A stretch of DNA of 64,000 nt from positions 62,001-126,000 of the forward strand of contig NZ_JALDWJ010000009.1 in NCBI RefSeq assembly GCF_022758295.1, in the 5' to 3' direction. Each line of letters begins with the position of its first letter. The first letter of the stretch is position 1. Made by a program: the position numbers and the translations under genes. Below the pieces are notes generated by a model. It ran no database searches and was not told the DNA's origin. It saw only the letters and a list, made by a program, of their open reading frames with translations. Shown one piece after another: positions 28,328-37,455 of the stretch. The DNA comes from Lysobacter sp. CFH 32150. GTDB lineage: Bacteria > Pseudomonadota > Gammaproteobacteria > Xanthomonadales > Xanthomonadaceae.

Positions 28328-28454
28328 TCGCTCGATCTGTGCAACAGTTATTCGACTTATACGCGGTTTTTCGCTGCGTTTCAGTGTCCTATCGTGATCG
28401 TGTCCAACCGAATCACGTCAGCCCAACCAGCGAATACCCATCAGGACCACGACC

Positions 28455-29390
28455 ATGAAAAAACACGCGCTGAGCGCCGCCTGCGCAATCGCAGTTGCCG
28501 TTGGTTTCACCGCCTGCGCCGAGAAGGCGCCCACCTCCACGAATAGCGAGGCGACGACGCCCATGGCCACCGCACCCGTCACTCAACCGCTGAAGACCGA
28601 GACCTACAACCCCGGTGCAAACGGCATCTTCGAAGTCTCCTCGACGCTGGTCACCGGCGCGAACGACGCGGTGTTGATCGACGCGCAATTCTCCACCATC
28701 GATGCGCAGAAGCTGGTCGGCCTGATCAAGGCCTCCGGCAAGCGCCTGACCACGATCTACATCAGCCATGGCGATCCGGACTTCTATTTCGGCCTGGTGA
28801 CGCTGACGACGGCTTTCCCCGAAGCGAAGGTGCTCGCCACACAGCAGACCATCGCGCACATCCAGGAAACCTCAGCCGGCAAATTGCAGTTCTGGGGCCC
28901 GAAGCTTGGCGCGGGCGCCCCCGGCAAAGTCGTGATTCCAGAACCGATCGAAGGCAACAAGATCGACTTGGAAGGAAACACGCTTGAGATCGTCGGTGTC
29001 GACGGCCCCACTCCCGATCGCACGTTCGTGTGGATTCCGTCGATCAAAACGGTGCTGGGAAGTATTGGTGTCTTCGCAGGCGAACACGTGTGGATGGCGG
29101 ATACCCAAACGCCGCAGTCGCACGCCGATTGGTTGGCGACACTCGATCGCATCGCCGCACTGAAGCCCGACACCGTGATCCCGGGCCACTTCAAGCCGGG
29201 TTCGCCGCAGAACCTCGATGCGGTGCGTTTTACCGGCGATTACATCCGCGCCTTCGATGAGGAAACGGCAAAGGCCAAGAACTCCGGTGAACTGATCGCG
29301 GCGCTGAAGCAGCGCTATCCCGACGTCGGCGGCGTGCCTTCGCTGGAGCTGAGCGCCAAGGTCGCCAAGGGCGAGATGACATGGCCGTGA
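28455..29390 (+). CDS. MBL-fold lipoprotein with altered metal-binding motif
   Basis: 311 residues with a lipoprotein signal (MKKHALSAACAIAVAVGFTAC, lipobox FTAC, Cys about 21). The body is a metallo-beta-lactamase fold: NGIFEVSSTLVTGANDAVLIDAQF, then TTIYISHGDPDFYFG in place of the usual HxHxDH motif, then VIPGHFKPG. Only the first His and the aspartates of the motif remain, so metal loading or catalysis may differ from canonical enzymes. LysR-regulated by position. The substrate is unknown. Confidence 0.88.
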   Translation: MKKHALSAACAIAVAVGFTACAEKAPTSTNSEATTPMATAPVTQPLKTETYNPGANGIFEVSSTLVTGANDAVLIDAQFSTIDAQKLVGLIKASGKRLTTIYISHGDPDFYFGLVTLTTAFPEAKVLATQQTIAHIQETSAGKLQFWGPKLGAGAPGKVVIPEPIEGNKIDLEGNTLEIVGVDGPTPDRTFVWIPSIKTVLGSIGVFAGEHVWMADTQTPQSHADWLATLDRIAALKPDTVIPGHFKPGSPQNLDAVRFTGDYIRAFDEETAKAKNSGELIAALKQRYPDVGGVPSLELSAKVAKGEMTWP

Positions 29391-29496
29391 TGGCCCCCGC
29401 CTGGCCATGCATGTCGCGGCCATGCAGCGAAGATGCACAACGCTGCAACGCGCCCTCGCGACAGAAGCCGCAAACAAGTAGTGCCTGATGCCAACA

Positions 29497-29526
29497 GAAC
29501 AGGCCCCGGCATCGCGGGGCCTGTTC
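29497..29526 (+). terminator. Terminator-like hairpin after the MBL gene
   Basis: A 12-bp stem (gaacaggccccg / cggggcctgttc) with a six-base loop, 107 bases after the stop. The following bases (gtatcag) lack a T run, so termination strength is uncertain. Confidence 0.65.
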
Positions 29527-29627
29527 GTATCAGTGGCTGCTTGATCCAAGCGACGACACGCACCACAGGAGGCTCAATGAGCTATTGAGCCCGACCCGAT
29601 CAGTCCAGATTGATCGACACGTTCATG

Positions 29628-31295
29628 TCATGGCCGGAATGCATACGGCCCGAACGTGGCGCCGATGAAGCCGCCGGCAACATCGGTGCTCAGCAGGCTG
29701 GCATCCAGTTCGGTCGCGAGCGGTTTCCACTGCCCGGGTTCCACCGCGTAGAAGACATCGAGGCGTGGGCCATCGAGCTGGAAGCGCAGCGACACCGGCT
29801 TATCGGAGGAGGGCAGATCCATGCTGGCTTGTCGTTTCCCAGTCGCGGGTTCGTCCTTGTTCGCGCGGCGATAGAGCGCCACCGCGGCACCATGCTCGCC
29901 CTGTTCCACACCGACGACGTAGTGGTGGGTTTCGTTCTGGAACAGCGCCAGCCCGACCAGTTCACCCGCAACCGGTTGATAAGGCGCGAGCGTCGCGGTC
30001 AGCGTCGCGCGATGGTGTTGCAGGCGATGCGCGAGGTAGGCCGGTTGTCCGCCGCCGCTGCCGTGTCCGCCCAGCGGCGTGGACGACGGCTTGACCTGCA
30101 GGCCGTCGGCTCCGGTCGCGAACCAGGCCTGTTTGGGTGGATGGATCGTCATCCACTGCGGTGGCAACTTGCCGGCGGTGAAGCGCTCGGTCCACTCGAA
30201 GGCACCACTGGTTGGCACCAGCTGCGGATCGCGCGGCAACGCGGGGCGCGCCAGCACCATCGGGACACGTTCGCCGCGCGGCAGGATCACGGGCCAACCA
30301 TCGCGCCACGTGACCGGCAGCAGGAAGGTCTCGCGCCCCAGGTTGTACTGGTTGCCGCGGTAGGGACGCGTGGCGAGGAACACGGCCCACCACGATCCGT
30401 CCTTCAGTTCGATGAATTGCGCGTGTCCGGTGGAGGTGACCGGATTCGCGCGCGCAGGATCGAGATCGCGCTGCGTCAGTACGGGATTGCCCGACCAGGG
30501 TTCGTACGGACCGGCGACCTGCCGGCTGCGCCAGATCATCTGCGCGTGTTGTTCGCCGGTGCCGCCTTCGGCCGCGGTCAGGTAGTACCAGCCGTCACGC
30601 TTGAACAGGTGCGGACCTTCGACATGCTCCGGCTTGCTGGCCGGGTCGACGCCGCCATCGACCAGTACTTTGCGCGGGCCGACCATCTTCTTCGTCGCCA
30701 CGTCGAACTGCTGCAGCCAGATCGCGCGATGCCCGTCGTAACGTAGCTTGCCTTCGGGCATGCCATTGTTGACCATCCACGCGCTGCCGTCGTCGTCGAA
30801 GAACAGCGAAGGATCGATGCCCTCGAACCCCAGCCACACCGGATCGGACCACGGGCCCGCCGGATCTTTCGCAGTGACGATAAAGTTGCCGCCGTCGCAG
30901 TAGAAGCACGTGTTGGCGATGTAGAACGTACCGTCGTGATGGCTGATCGACGCGGCGAACAAGCCGCGCGTCAGTTCGTCGTTGGCGTAGTTGAGCTGGC
31001 CGGGACGATCAATGGCGTTGCCGATCTGGTGCCACGACACCAGGTCGCGGCTGCGGAAGATCGGGAGGCCCGGGAAGTAACCGAAGGTGGAAGTGACGAG
31101 GTAGAAGTCGTCGCCCACGCGGATCGCGGAAGGATCCGGATAGAAGCCGGCGACGATCGGGTTGCGGTACTGCGTCGGCGCAACGGCAGGGCCGCCGTCA
31201 TCGCCCGCATAACGGACTTCAGTGAACGTCACGTCGCCCGCTAATGCCGGCAGCGCGGCGATGCAGGCGGCTAGCGCCAGTGCAAATCGTTTCAT
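29628..31295 (-). CDS. Secreted glycoside hydrolase family 43 protein (beta-xylosidase/arabinofuranosidase-like)
   Basis: 555 residues. Signal peptide MKRFALALAACIAALPALAGD, then a five-bladed GH43 domain (about 45-345) and a C-terminal concanavalin-like module (about 360-550). Catalytic residues expected of GH43 are present: base Asp in FYPDPSAIRVGDDFYLV, pKa-modulating Asp in GIDPSLFFDDDG and acid Glu in EHVEGPHLFKRDGWYYL. Likely acts on xylan or arabinan side chains in the periplasm or outside. It is 118 bases downstream of the ThuA gene on the same strand and may share its transcript. Confidence 0.92.
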   Translation of the reverse strand: MKRFALALAACIAALPALAGDVTFTEVRYAGDDGGPAVAPTQYRNPIVAGFYPDPSAIRVGDDFYLVTSTFGYFPGLPIFRSRDLVSWHQIGNAIDRPGQLNYANDELTRGLFAASISHHDGTFYIANTCFYCDGGNFIVTAKDPAGPWSDPVWLGFEGIDPSLFFDDDGSAWMVNNGMPEGKLRYDGHRAIWLQQFDVATKKMVGPRKVLVDGGVDPASKPEHVEGPHLFKRDGWYYLTAAEGGTGEQHAQMIWRSRQVAGPYEPWSGNPVLTQRDLDPARANPVTSTGHAQFIELKDGSWWAVFLATRPYRGNQYNLGRETFLLPVTWRDGWPVILPRGERVPMVLARPALPRDPQLVPTSGAFEWTERFTAGKLPPQWMTIHPPKQAWFATGADGLQVKPSSTPLGGHGSGGGQPAYLAHRLQHHRATLTATLAPYQPVAGELVGLALFQNETHHYVVGVEQGEHGAAVALYRRANKDEPATGKRQASMDLPSSDKPVSLRFQLDGPRLDVFYAVEPGQWKPLATELDASLLSTDVAGGFIGATFGPYAFRP

Positions 31296-31413
31296 TCGGA
31301 AGCCATTATGGTCGCGATCGTGGAGCTTCACCCGATAGGCCGGTCACGACCAATGAAGGATTTATCGCCGTCTATTCCAAAGACGAATGGGTGCAGATCC
31401 TGCGCGCTGTGCC

Positions 31414-32145
31414 TCAGCAGTCGACGGACTGGCCAGCCGCGTAGCGCAACCCGCGCCGCAACTGCGCCAGGAAATTCGGATCGTCGTAGAGCGCGGCATC
31501 GTGGCCCAGGCCGGTGTACCAGCTGCGTCCGCCTGCGAAGGCGTGGCACCAGGTGATCGGGTGATCCGCGCCCAGGGTGCCGCCCTCGTACAGGCGCTCG
31601 TCCACGGTGGCGACCACCTGCACCTGTCTGCGCGGGTTGCCGCGGTAGTTGTAGAGCTCATCGCGGATCGGCCACGCCGTGCCGACGGGCCGGCCGTTGC
31701 GCTCGGGCTGCACGCGGCTGGACTGCAGGCCCGGTGGATGCGACAGGAAGTACGCGCCGACCAGGCGGCCGTACCACGGCCAGTCGTACTCGGTGTCGGC
31801 CGCCGAATGCACGCCGACGAAACCACCGCCGCGACGCATGAAGTCTTCCAGCGCCTGCTGTTGCTTCGGGTCGAGCACGTCGCCAGTGGTGCTTGCAAAC
31901 ACCACCACGCGATAACGCGCAAGGTTGGCCGCGTTGAAGTCGCCGGCGTCCTCGCTGTGGTCGGCGACGAGGCCCGCTTCGGTCGCCAGCCGTTGCAGCG
32001 TCGCCACCGCGGTCGGAATCGAGTCATGCCGGTAGCCAGCCGTCCTGCTGAACACCAGTACGCGTTCCGCCGCGGCACCCGACGGAGCGGCATCTGCCAT
32101 CAACGCGATGAGCAAGCAAAGCAATATCACGACATGTCGACGCAT
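31414..32145 (-). CDS. Secreted ThuA-domain protein
   Basis: 243 residues: signal peptide (MRRHVVILLCLLIALMADAAPSGAAA) and a ThuA-like class-I-glutaminase-related fold. Motifs include RVLVFSRTAGYRHDSIP, FMRRGGGFVGVHSAADTEYDWPWY and RSWYTGLGHDAALYDD. ThuA-like domains occur widely with secreted carbohydrate-active enzymes; no reaction is firmly established for this type. It precedes the GH43 gene on the same strand. Confidence 0.9.
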   Translation of the reverse strand: MRRHVVILLCLLIALMADAAPSGAAAERVLVFSRTAGYRHDSIPTAVATLQRLATEAGLVADHSEDAGDFNAANLARYRVVVFASTTGDVLDPKQQQALEDFMRRGGGFVGVHSAADTEYDWPWYGRLVGAYFLSHPPGLQSSRVQPERNGRPVGTAWPIRDELYNYRGNPRRQVQVVATVDERLYEGGTLGADHPITWCHAFAGGRSWYTGLGHDAALYDDPNFLAQLRRGLRYAAGQSVDC

Positions 32146-32339
32146 CTCCGGATTATGCCGAAAGAGGTGTCAGGAAGAGCGACGCACAGGTAACGTACCT
32201 GCTCGCCGTCACCATCGATGCTACGAGGAGCAAGACATTGATGCTCCACATCGCGTCGAGGTCGGCCAGGGTAGTTTTTGGATGTATATGTCGGTCATCC
32301 GCGCGATCAGGTGTGTTGTGTCGGTAAATCAGGAGTGCC

Positions 32340-33215
32340 ATGGAATGCGGGGACTACGGAAGAGTGATTGAAACATTACATGCCTTGATCAGCGAATTGG
32401 AGCATGACCATTTGCTGCTCGAACCGAATCGATTGCGCCAGCGCATAGAAGCGCTGGATCGCCTTGAGAACTATCTTGCGTTCGTGCCTGGCGCGGATCT
32501 TCACGACAGGATGAAAACCCTGTGCGCTGACCTTGAAGCGGCCAACCAGCGGCTCTATCAGTCGATCCGTCAAGAAATACAACGTGGCATGGGCGCGGAG
32601 CGAATGCTTGAGTGGGCGCCCGCGGTCGGATCGAATGGGCACGCAGGGCAGCAGGTCGACGGCGAGAGTTACGACTATCTCGATACGCTACTCAGTGGCG
32701 TCCTGCAATTGGACGAGCCCGCGCCCGGAATTGCTGAGCTGGCCGCGGAGATGGTGTTCTATCAACCCACTCCGGCGCGCCACATTTTCGAGCTGATTGG
32801 CAGTGCCAAAATCGCCGAACGTGATGTGTTGATCGACCTTGGTTCCGGCCTGGGACATGTTCCATTACTTGCCGCCATCTGCACGGGTGCCCGTTGCATA
32901 GGCATTGAGTGGGAAGCGGCGTATGTGGATTGCGCACAGCGTTGCGCGAATGCACTGAACCTGGCCAATGTAACGTTCGTTCGGCAGGACGCGCGAGAAG
33001 CCGATCTGTCGATGGGGACCATGTTCTATCTGTACACGCCGTTCACAGGCGCGATGCTGAGGGATGTGTTGACCCGGCTGAGGCAGGAGGCTGTCACGCG
33101 CGAGATTCGCATTTGCACCCTCGGACCTTGCACCCCGATCATCGCTCGAGAGCCGTGGCTCGAGTACGTCAACGTGGCGAGTATCGATCAGCCCGCGTTG
33201 TTTCGCAGCGTCTAG
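32340..33215 (+). CDS. Class I SAM-dependent methyltransferase-like protein
   Basis: 291 residues. A helical N-terminal part (about 1-105) precedes a Rossmann methyltransferase domain: motif I VLIDLGSGLGHVPLLAA (about 162-178), acidic residue in CIGIEWEAAYVD, and NVTFVRQDAREADL further on. FYLYTPFTGAMLRDVL follows. The VFYQPTPARHIFELI lead-in recalls DOT1-like and PrmA-like enzymes, but I would not name a substrate. Base composition is visibly lower in GC than its neighbours, suggesting acquisition. aggag lies ahead of the ATG. Confidence 0.8.
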   Translation: MECGDYGRVIETLHALISELEHDHLLLEPNRLRQRIEALDRLENYLAFVPGADLHDRMKTLCADLEAANQRLYQSIRQEIQRGMGAERMLEWAPAVGSNGHAGQQVDGESYDYLDTLLSGVLQLDEPAPGIAELAAEMVFYQPTPARHIFELIGSAKIAERDVLIDLGSGLGHVPLLAAICTGARCIGIEWEAAYVDCAQRCANALNLANVTFVRQDAREADLSMGTMFYLYTPFTGAMLRDVLTRLRQEAVTREIRICTLGPCTPIIAREPWLEYVNVASIDQPALFRSV

Positions 33216-33388
33216 ATGTCCACTTGTGCGGACATTCTGCGCAGCGTCGGGGCGTTGGCCTATCCATAACTCACCTGATTTTCCCTGCTCAGAGTTGCCT
33301 TGACGGCGTCCGGAGGCTGCCTGAACATCGGTCGCATATCCCCTATTTGGGGCCTACTAGGCATCAGGCGACTTTGGACACTGAAATC

Positions 33389-33736
33389 ATGGACCCAGTC
33401 TCAAAGTTTGAGTATGTGAAAGTCTTGTGGGTCTGGCTCATTCCTGTGCTGGTATTTGTGCTGCTGCTCATTCCAAGACCTCGTCGGTTCTGGCTTCGGT
33501 GCCTGATCGCCATATTCGCTGGCTGGCTGTGCACTGTCCTGTTCACCACCCTTGTCTATATCCCGTCCGGCATAGCGGCTGGTCACGCTTTGGGACAGCA
33601 TTTCCCGGAAGGGCGCTATGACAACAACACTTCTGGTATCGCGATCCTTTTTGGGTGGGTCTGTCCGGCGATGCTCGTGGCGGCTTTTGCTGGTGTTCGC
33701 TTTGGGTGGCAGCGCCTTCGTCGACACGGCACCTAA
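33389..33736 (+). CDS. Small four-helix membrane protein in an integron-cassette-like context
   Basis: 115 residues, unknown family. Three or four hydrophobic segments are visible (VLWVWLIPVLVFVLLLI, CLIAIFAGWLCTVLFTTLVYI, IAILFGWVCPAMLVAAFAGV) with a short basic tail (RFGWQRLRRHGT). GC content is lower than the surroundings. The TAA stop lies inside an attC-like site (33731-33783), exactly as in gene cassettes. The ribosome site is weak, also common for cassette genes. Function unknown. Confidence 0.7.
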   Translation: MDPVSKFEYVKVLWVWLIPVLVFVLLLIPRPRRFWLRCLIAIFAGWLCTVLFTTLVYIPSGIAAGHALGQHFPEGRYDNNTSGIAILFGWVCPAMLVAAFAGVRFGWQRLRRHGT

Positions 33737-33783
33737 CAATTCATTCAAGCCGGTTCGCGGCTCGGCTTGATTCAGCAGGTCGG
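33731..33783 (+). other. Integron attC-like recombination site (degraded right end)
   Basis: Left core ACCTAAC (33731-33737) fits RYYYAAC perfectly and contains the stop of the 115-aa gene. It is followed by AATTCATTCAAGCCG and, after ten bases, CGGCTTG (33763-33769), the complement of CAAGCCG (33746-33752). This is the imperfect hairpin layout of attC. A good GTTRRRY right core is missing, so the site may be inactive. Confidence 0.65.
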
Positions 33784-33881
33784 AAATCTGCTCCCGGGTC
33801 TCGCCCGGCGCGATAGACGGCAGCCTGCTAGGATCGTTTGCGCCGGTATGTCGCGCCGCAACCACTCAATGGGGATCATGC

Positions 33882-35762
33882 ATGAAGCTCGGAATATTCC
33901 GCTGGCTGGCGATTGTATCGTGGCTTGCCTGCGCCACCGTTCTGGCAGCTGAAAAAGACGAAGCGCCGGAACTGTTCGCACAGACCGAGCGCTACAACAT
34001 CGACTACACGGTCAATGCCGACGGGTCCTTCATCGAGAGCCGCGAATGGGCAGTGAAGGTGTTGAAGGAGCAGGCGGTCGAGTACCTGAAACGGACCTCG
34101 ATCAGCTACAGCACCAGCATCCAGAAGGCCGATGTGATCGCCGCCTACACGCTGAAGGCGGATGGTCGCCGCATCGACGTGCCGGAATCGAACTTCCAGG
34201 TCCAGACCAACGGCGGCAAGGGTGACGGCGGGCCGGCGTTCTCCGACGTCACCACCATGGCCGTGGTGTTTCCCGACGTAGAGGTCAACGACACCGTGGT
34301 GCTGTCCTACAAGCTGACTGGCAGCAAGCCGATGTTCGACGGGCATTTCTCGACCGTTGAGAGCTTCAGCACCTCCACCTACTACGGCGATGTGCGCATC
34401 AAGATCGATGCACCGGCATCGCTATGGACGCAACACCGCGCCTGGCAGCTGAAGGAAGTACGCAACGAACAGAAAGCCGACCGCAAGGTCGTCGAATGGT
34501 CCTGGCAGAATCGCAACCCGGTGAAGAGCAAGCGCAAGGACTGGTCGGTCTACGATATCGAACAGTCGCCAGGCTTTGCCTTTTCCACCTTCCGCGACTA
34601 CGCCAGCATTGCCGATGCCTACGGCTTGCGCGCGCAGCCCAAGGCTGCGGTGACGCCGCGCATCCAGAAACTGGCCGACGAGGTCGCGGCCGGAAAAAAG
34701 GAACCACGTGACATTGCGCGCGCGCTGTACGACTGGGTTGCCACCAACATCACCTATGCCGGCAACTGCATCGGCCTGGGTGCGGTGGTGCCGCGCGATA
34801 CCGATTTCGTACTCGACAACCGCATGGGCGACTGCAAGGACCATGCAACCCTGCTGCAAGCGCTGCTGACCGCCAAGGGCGTCACCAGCCAGCAAGCCCT
34901 CATCAACGCAGGCAACTCCTACACGCTGCCCAAGGTCCCGGTGGTGTCGATGGTGAACCACGTCATCACCTATATCCCCAGCCTGGACCTCTACCTGGAC
35001 TCCACGTCCTCGGAGACACCGTTCGGGATGTTGCCGCCCAACAGCGCGGGCAAGCCGGTGCTTCTGGTCAACGGATATCGTGAAGGCACACGCACTCCGG
35101 CAATGCCGTTGGGCAGTAACCGCCAGCGCATGACGACGACGCTCAAGATTCAGGCCGACGGGTCGGTCACGGCGCAAGTGGATGTCGCGGTGGAGGGAAT
35201 GTTCGCGAGTGCATCGCGCGCCGGCTTCCGTAATGTCACGGACGAGCAGCGCAAGGAAATGGTCAAGAACTACTTCCAGGCGATTGGCCACGAGGCCAGC
35301 GGCGGCATCGAATGGGATGACGCCAAGGCCTTGCTGGACAGGCATCGCTATGCCGCGCAGTTCGAAGTCAAAGACATGTTGCCGGTACCGGGCGCGTTCC
35401 CGATCCAGCCCATGTTTTTCAGCATTGGAAGTGTCATGGCATTTGCGGCGCAGGCATCGGACGAAGTCGAGGGGCAGTTCGATACCGCATGCGGCAGTGG
35501 ATACTCGGAGGAGGAATACACCTACGAATTCGCCAAGGACCTCAAAGTGCTTGCGGTGCCGCCGAATCTGTCGCTGTCGAACGATACGTTGAGCTACGCT
35601 GCAACCTATGAGCTGAAGGACAACGTGCTCAAGGTCAGGCGAGTACTTGATGACCGCACGCCTGGTCCAATCTGCACCCCTGAATTCAACGCCCGGTACG
35701 ATGCATTCATGAAGAAAGTGTTGTCGAACCTCAAGGCACAGGTTGTCTACGGGACGGAGTGA
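33882..35762 (+). CDS. Exported DUF3857 / transglutaminase-like protein
   Basis: 626 residues. Signal peptide (MKLGIFRWLAIVSWLACATVLAAE), DUF3857 domain (about 30-210, QTERYNIDYTVNADGSFIESREW) and a transglutaminase-like domain (about 260-380) with the triad Cys in MGDCKDHATLLQALL, His in MVNHVITYIP and Asp in LYLDSTS. C-terminal DUF2569-free beta-rich part to the end. Periplasmic location is likely. These proteins are common in this bacterial group; substrate unknown. The GH43 gene follows after 29 bases and may be co-transcribed. Confidence 0.9.
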   Translation: MKLGIFRWLAIVSWLACATVLAAEKDEAPELFAQTERYNIDYTVNADGSFIESREWAVKVLKEQAVEYLKRTSISYSTSIQKADVIAAYTLKADGRRIDVPESNFQVQTNGGKGDGGPAFSDVTTMAVVFPDVEVNDTVVLSYKLTGSKPMFDGHFSTVESFSTSTYYGDVRIKIDAPASLWTQHRAWQLKEVRNEQKADRKVVEWSWQNRNPVKSKRKDWSVYDIEQSPGFAFSTFRDYASIADAYGLRAQPKAAVTPRIQKLADEVAAGKKEPRDIARALYDWVATNITYAGNCIGLGAVVPRDTDFVLDNRMGDCKDHATLLQALLTAKGVTSQQALINAGNSYTLPKVPVVSMVNHVITYIPSLDLYLDSTSSETPFGMLPPNSAGKPVLLVNGYREGTRTPAMPLGSNRQRMTTTLKIQADGSVTAQVDVAVEGMFASASRAGFRNVTDEQRKEMVKNYFQAIGHEASGGIEWDDAKALLDRHRYAAQFEVKDMLPVPGAFPIQPMFFSIGSVMAFAAQASDEVEGQFDTACGSGYSEEEYTYEFAKDLKVLAVPPNLSLSNDTLSYAATYELKDNVLKVRRVLDDRTPGPICTPEFNARYDAFMKKVLSNLKAQVVYGTE

Positions 35763-35791
35763 GAGGACGCACTGACAGGACCGAGTGCCTC

Positions 35792-37417
35792 ATGTCGAAC
35801 ATCACCCGCAGAACTCTCTTCAAGGCCTTGGCGGCAGGAGCGGTGGTATCGCCATTGCCCTTGCTGTCAGAAGCGCGGCCGCCAGCATCGGAATGTGGCC
35901 CGATCACCCCACGATGGGGGAAGGGAATAGAAGGGCAGCGCAAGGCGGATCTGGGGGACGGCACTTACCTCAACCCCATCGTCGCCGGCGACCATCCGGA
36001 TCCGACCATCCTCAAGGATGGCGACGATTACTACATGACGTTCTCGTCGTTCTATTCCTATCCAGGCCTGGTGATCTGGCATTCGACCGACCTGGTCAAC
36101 TGGGCGCCCATCGGCGCGGCATTGCGAAAGCAACTCGGGACGATCTGGGCGGTCGACCTGTGCAAGCACGGCGACCGCTACTACATCTACCTTCCCGCCA
36201 ATCCCGACGACAAACGCTGGTCGATCTACGCGATCTGGGCCGACGACATCCGCGGGCCCTGGAGCGAACCGGTCGATCTCAAGATCTTCGACTGCATCGA
36301 TCCGGGCCATGTCGTCGGCGAAGACGGCAAGCGCTATCTCTTCGTCAACGGCATCCGCAGGATCCGGCTCACCGACGACGGGCTCGCGACGGATGGCGCG
36401 CTCGAGCCTGCCTACAGTCCATGGCGGTATCCCGACGACTGGATCGTCGAGAACTTCGCACCGGAAGGTCCGAAGTTGCTCCGCCACAACGACTGGTTCT
36501 ATCTGATCACCGCGGTAGGCGGCACGGCCGGGCCGCCGACGGGTCACATGGTGATTGCAGCCCGATCAAGATCGGTGCATGGACCTTGGGAACATTGTCC
36601 GCACAATCCTTTGGTACGCACGCTGTCGGCATCCGAGCCCTGGTGGTCGCGAGGACACGCTTCGCTGGTGGAAGGTCCCGCCGGCGACTGGTGGATGGTC
36701 TACCACGCTTACGAAAATGGCTTCAGGACGCTGGGCCGCCAGACCCTGCTGGAGCCCATCGAGTGGACGTCAGACGGCTGGTTTCGCGCCAAGGGCGGTG
36801 ACCTGTCCAAGCCCATTCGCAAGCCGGCTAAGGGCAAGACGAGCTCTGCTGGGTTCGCGTTGTCGGATGACTTTTCCACCGACCGCTTCGGCATCCAGTG
36901 GGCGTTCCACGACCCCAGTTCCGATGAGATGAAGCGCGTCGTGCGCACAGGCAATGCACTGAAACTGGCGGCGGTGGGAACTTCGCCAGCGGACAGCTCG
37001 CCGTTGGCCTTCATCGTGCCGGACCGCGCCTACCAGGTGGAAGTCACGCTGGAACTCGATAGCGACGCTGAAGGTGGCCTGTTGTTGTTCTACAACCACA
37101 AGGCCTTCGTGGGCGTGGGCTTCGCGCGCGACACGATCAAGACGTTCCAGTACGCGGAAGAACAGGTCTGGGGGCGAGTTCCGATCGCGAATCGGCGCGT
37201 GCGCGTGCGGCTCACCAACGACCAGCACATCGTCACCTACGAGTACTCCCACGACGATGGTCGCTCATGGCGACTGCATCCCACGCGCATGGAAGTCTCC
37301 GGCCTGCACCACAACGTCTTTGGTGGTTTCCTGAGCCTGAAGGTCGGTGTCTACAGTGCGGGTAGTGGCGGAGTCGTGCTGAGGGACCTCCGTTACCGTG
37401 TGATCGAACGATCATGA
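35792..37417 (+). CDS. GH43 family glycoside hydrolase with Tat-type signal
   Basis: 541 residues. The N-terminus ITRRTLFKALAAGAVVSPL is a twin-arginine signal. The GH43 domain (about 45-340) has base Asp in GDHPDPTILKDGDDYYMTF, Asp in DCIDPGHVVGEDG and acid Glu in NFAPEGPKLLRHNDWFYLI. A C-terminal beta-sandwich (about 355-535) completes it. It differs strongly in sequence from the GH43 protein at 29628, so substrates probably differ. The ATG at 35792 is chosen for the signal; the frame is open from 35759. Confidence 0.92.
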   Translation: MSNITRRTLFKALAAGAVVSPLPLLSEARPPASECGPITPRWGKGIEGQRKADLGDGTYLNPIVAGDHPDPTILKDGDDYYMTFSSFYSYPGLVIWHSTDLVNWAPIGAALRKQLGTIWAVDLCKHGDRYYIYLPANPDDKRWSIYAIWADDIRGPWSEPVDLKIFDCIDPGHVVGEDGKRYLFVNGIRRIRLTDDGLATDGALEPAYSPWRYPDDWIVENFAPEGPKLLRHNDWFYLITAVGGTAGPPTGHMVIAARSRSVHGPWEHCPHNPLVRTLSASEPWWSRGHASLVEGPAGDWWMVYHAYENGFRTLGRQTLLEPIEWTSDGWFRAKGGDLSKPIRKPAKGKTSSAGFALSDDFSTDRFGIQWAFHDPSSDEMKRVVRTGNALKLAAVGTSPADSSPLAFIVPDRAYQVEVTLELDSDAEGGLLLFYNHKAFVGVGFARDTIKTFQYAEEQVWGRVPIANRRVRVRLTNDQHIVTYEYSHDDGRSWRLHPTRMEVSGLHHNVFGGFLSLKVGVYSAGSGGVVLRDLRYRVIERS

Positions 37418-37455
37418 CCCTCTGATGCAGCGATGGGTTCGCTGACGTGTCGACG

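Noticed and set aside
33401-33865. A 154-codon minus-strand frame overlapping the small membrane protein.
   Set aside because: The opposite strand encodes clear membrane helices and an attC-overlapping stop; the minus frame has no ribosome site or domain.
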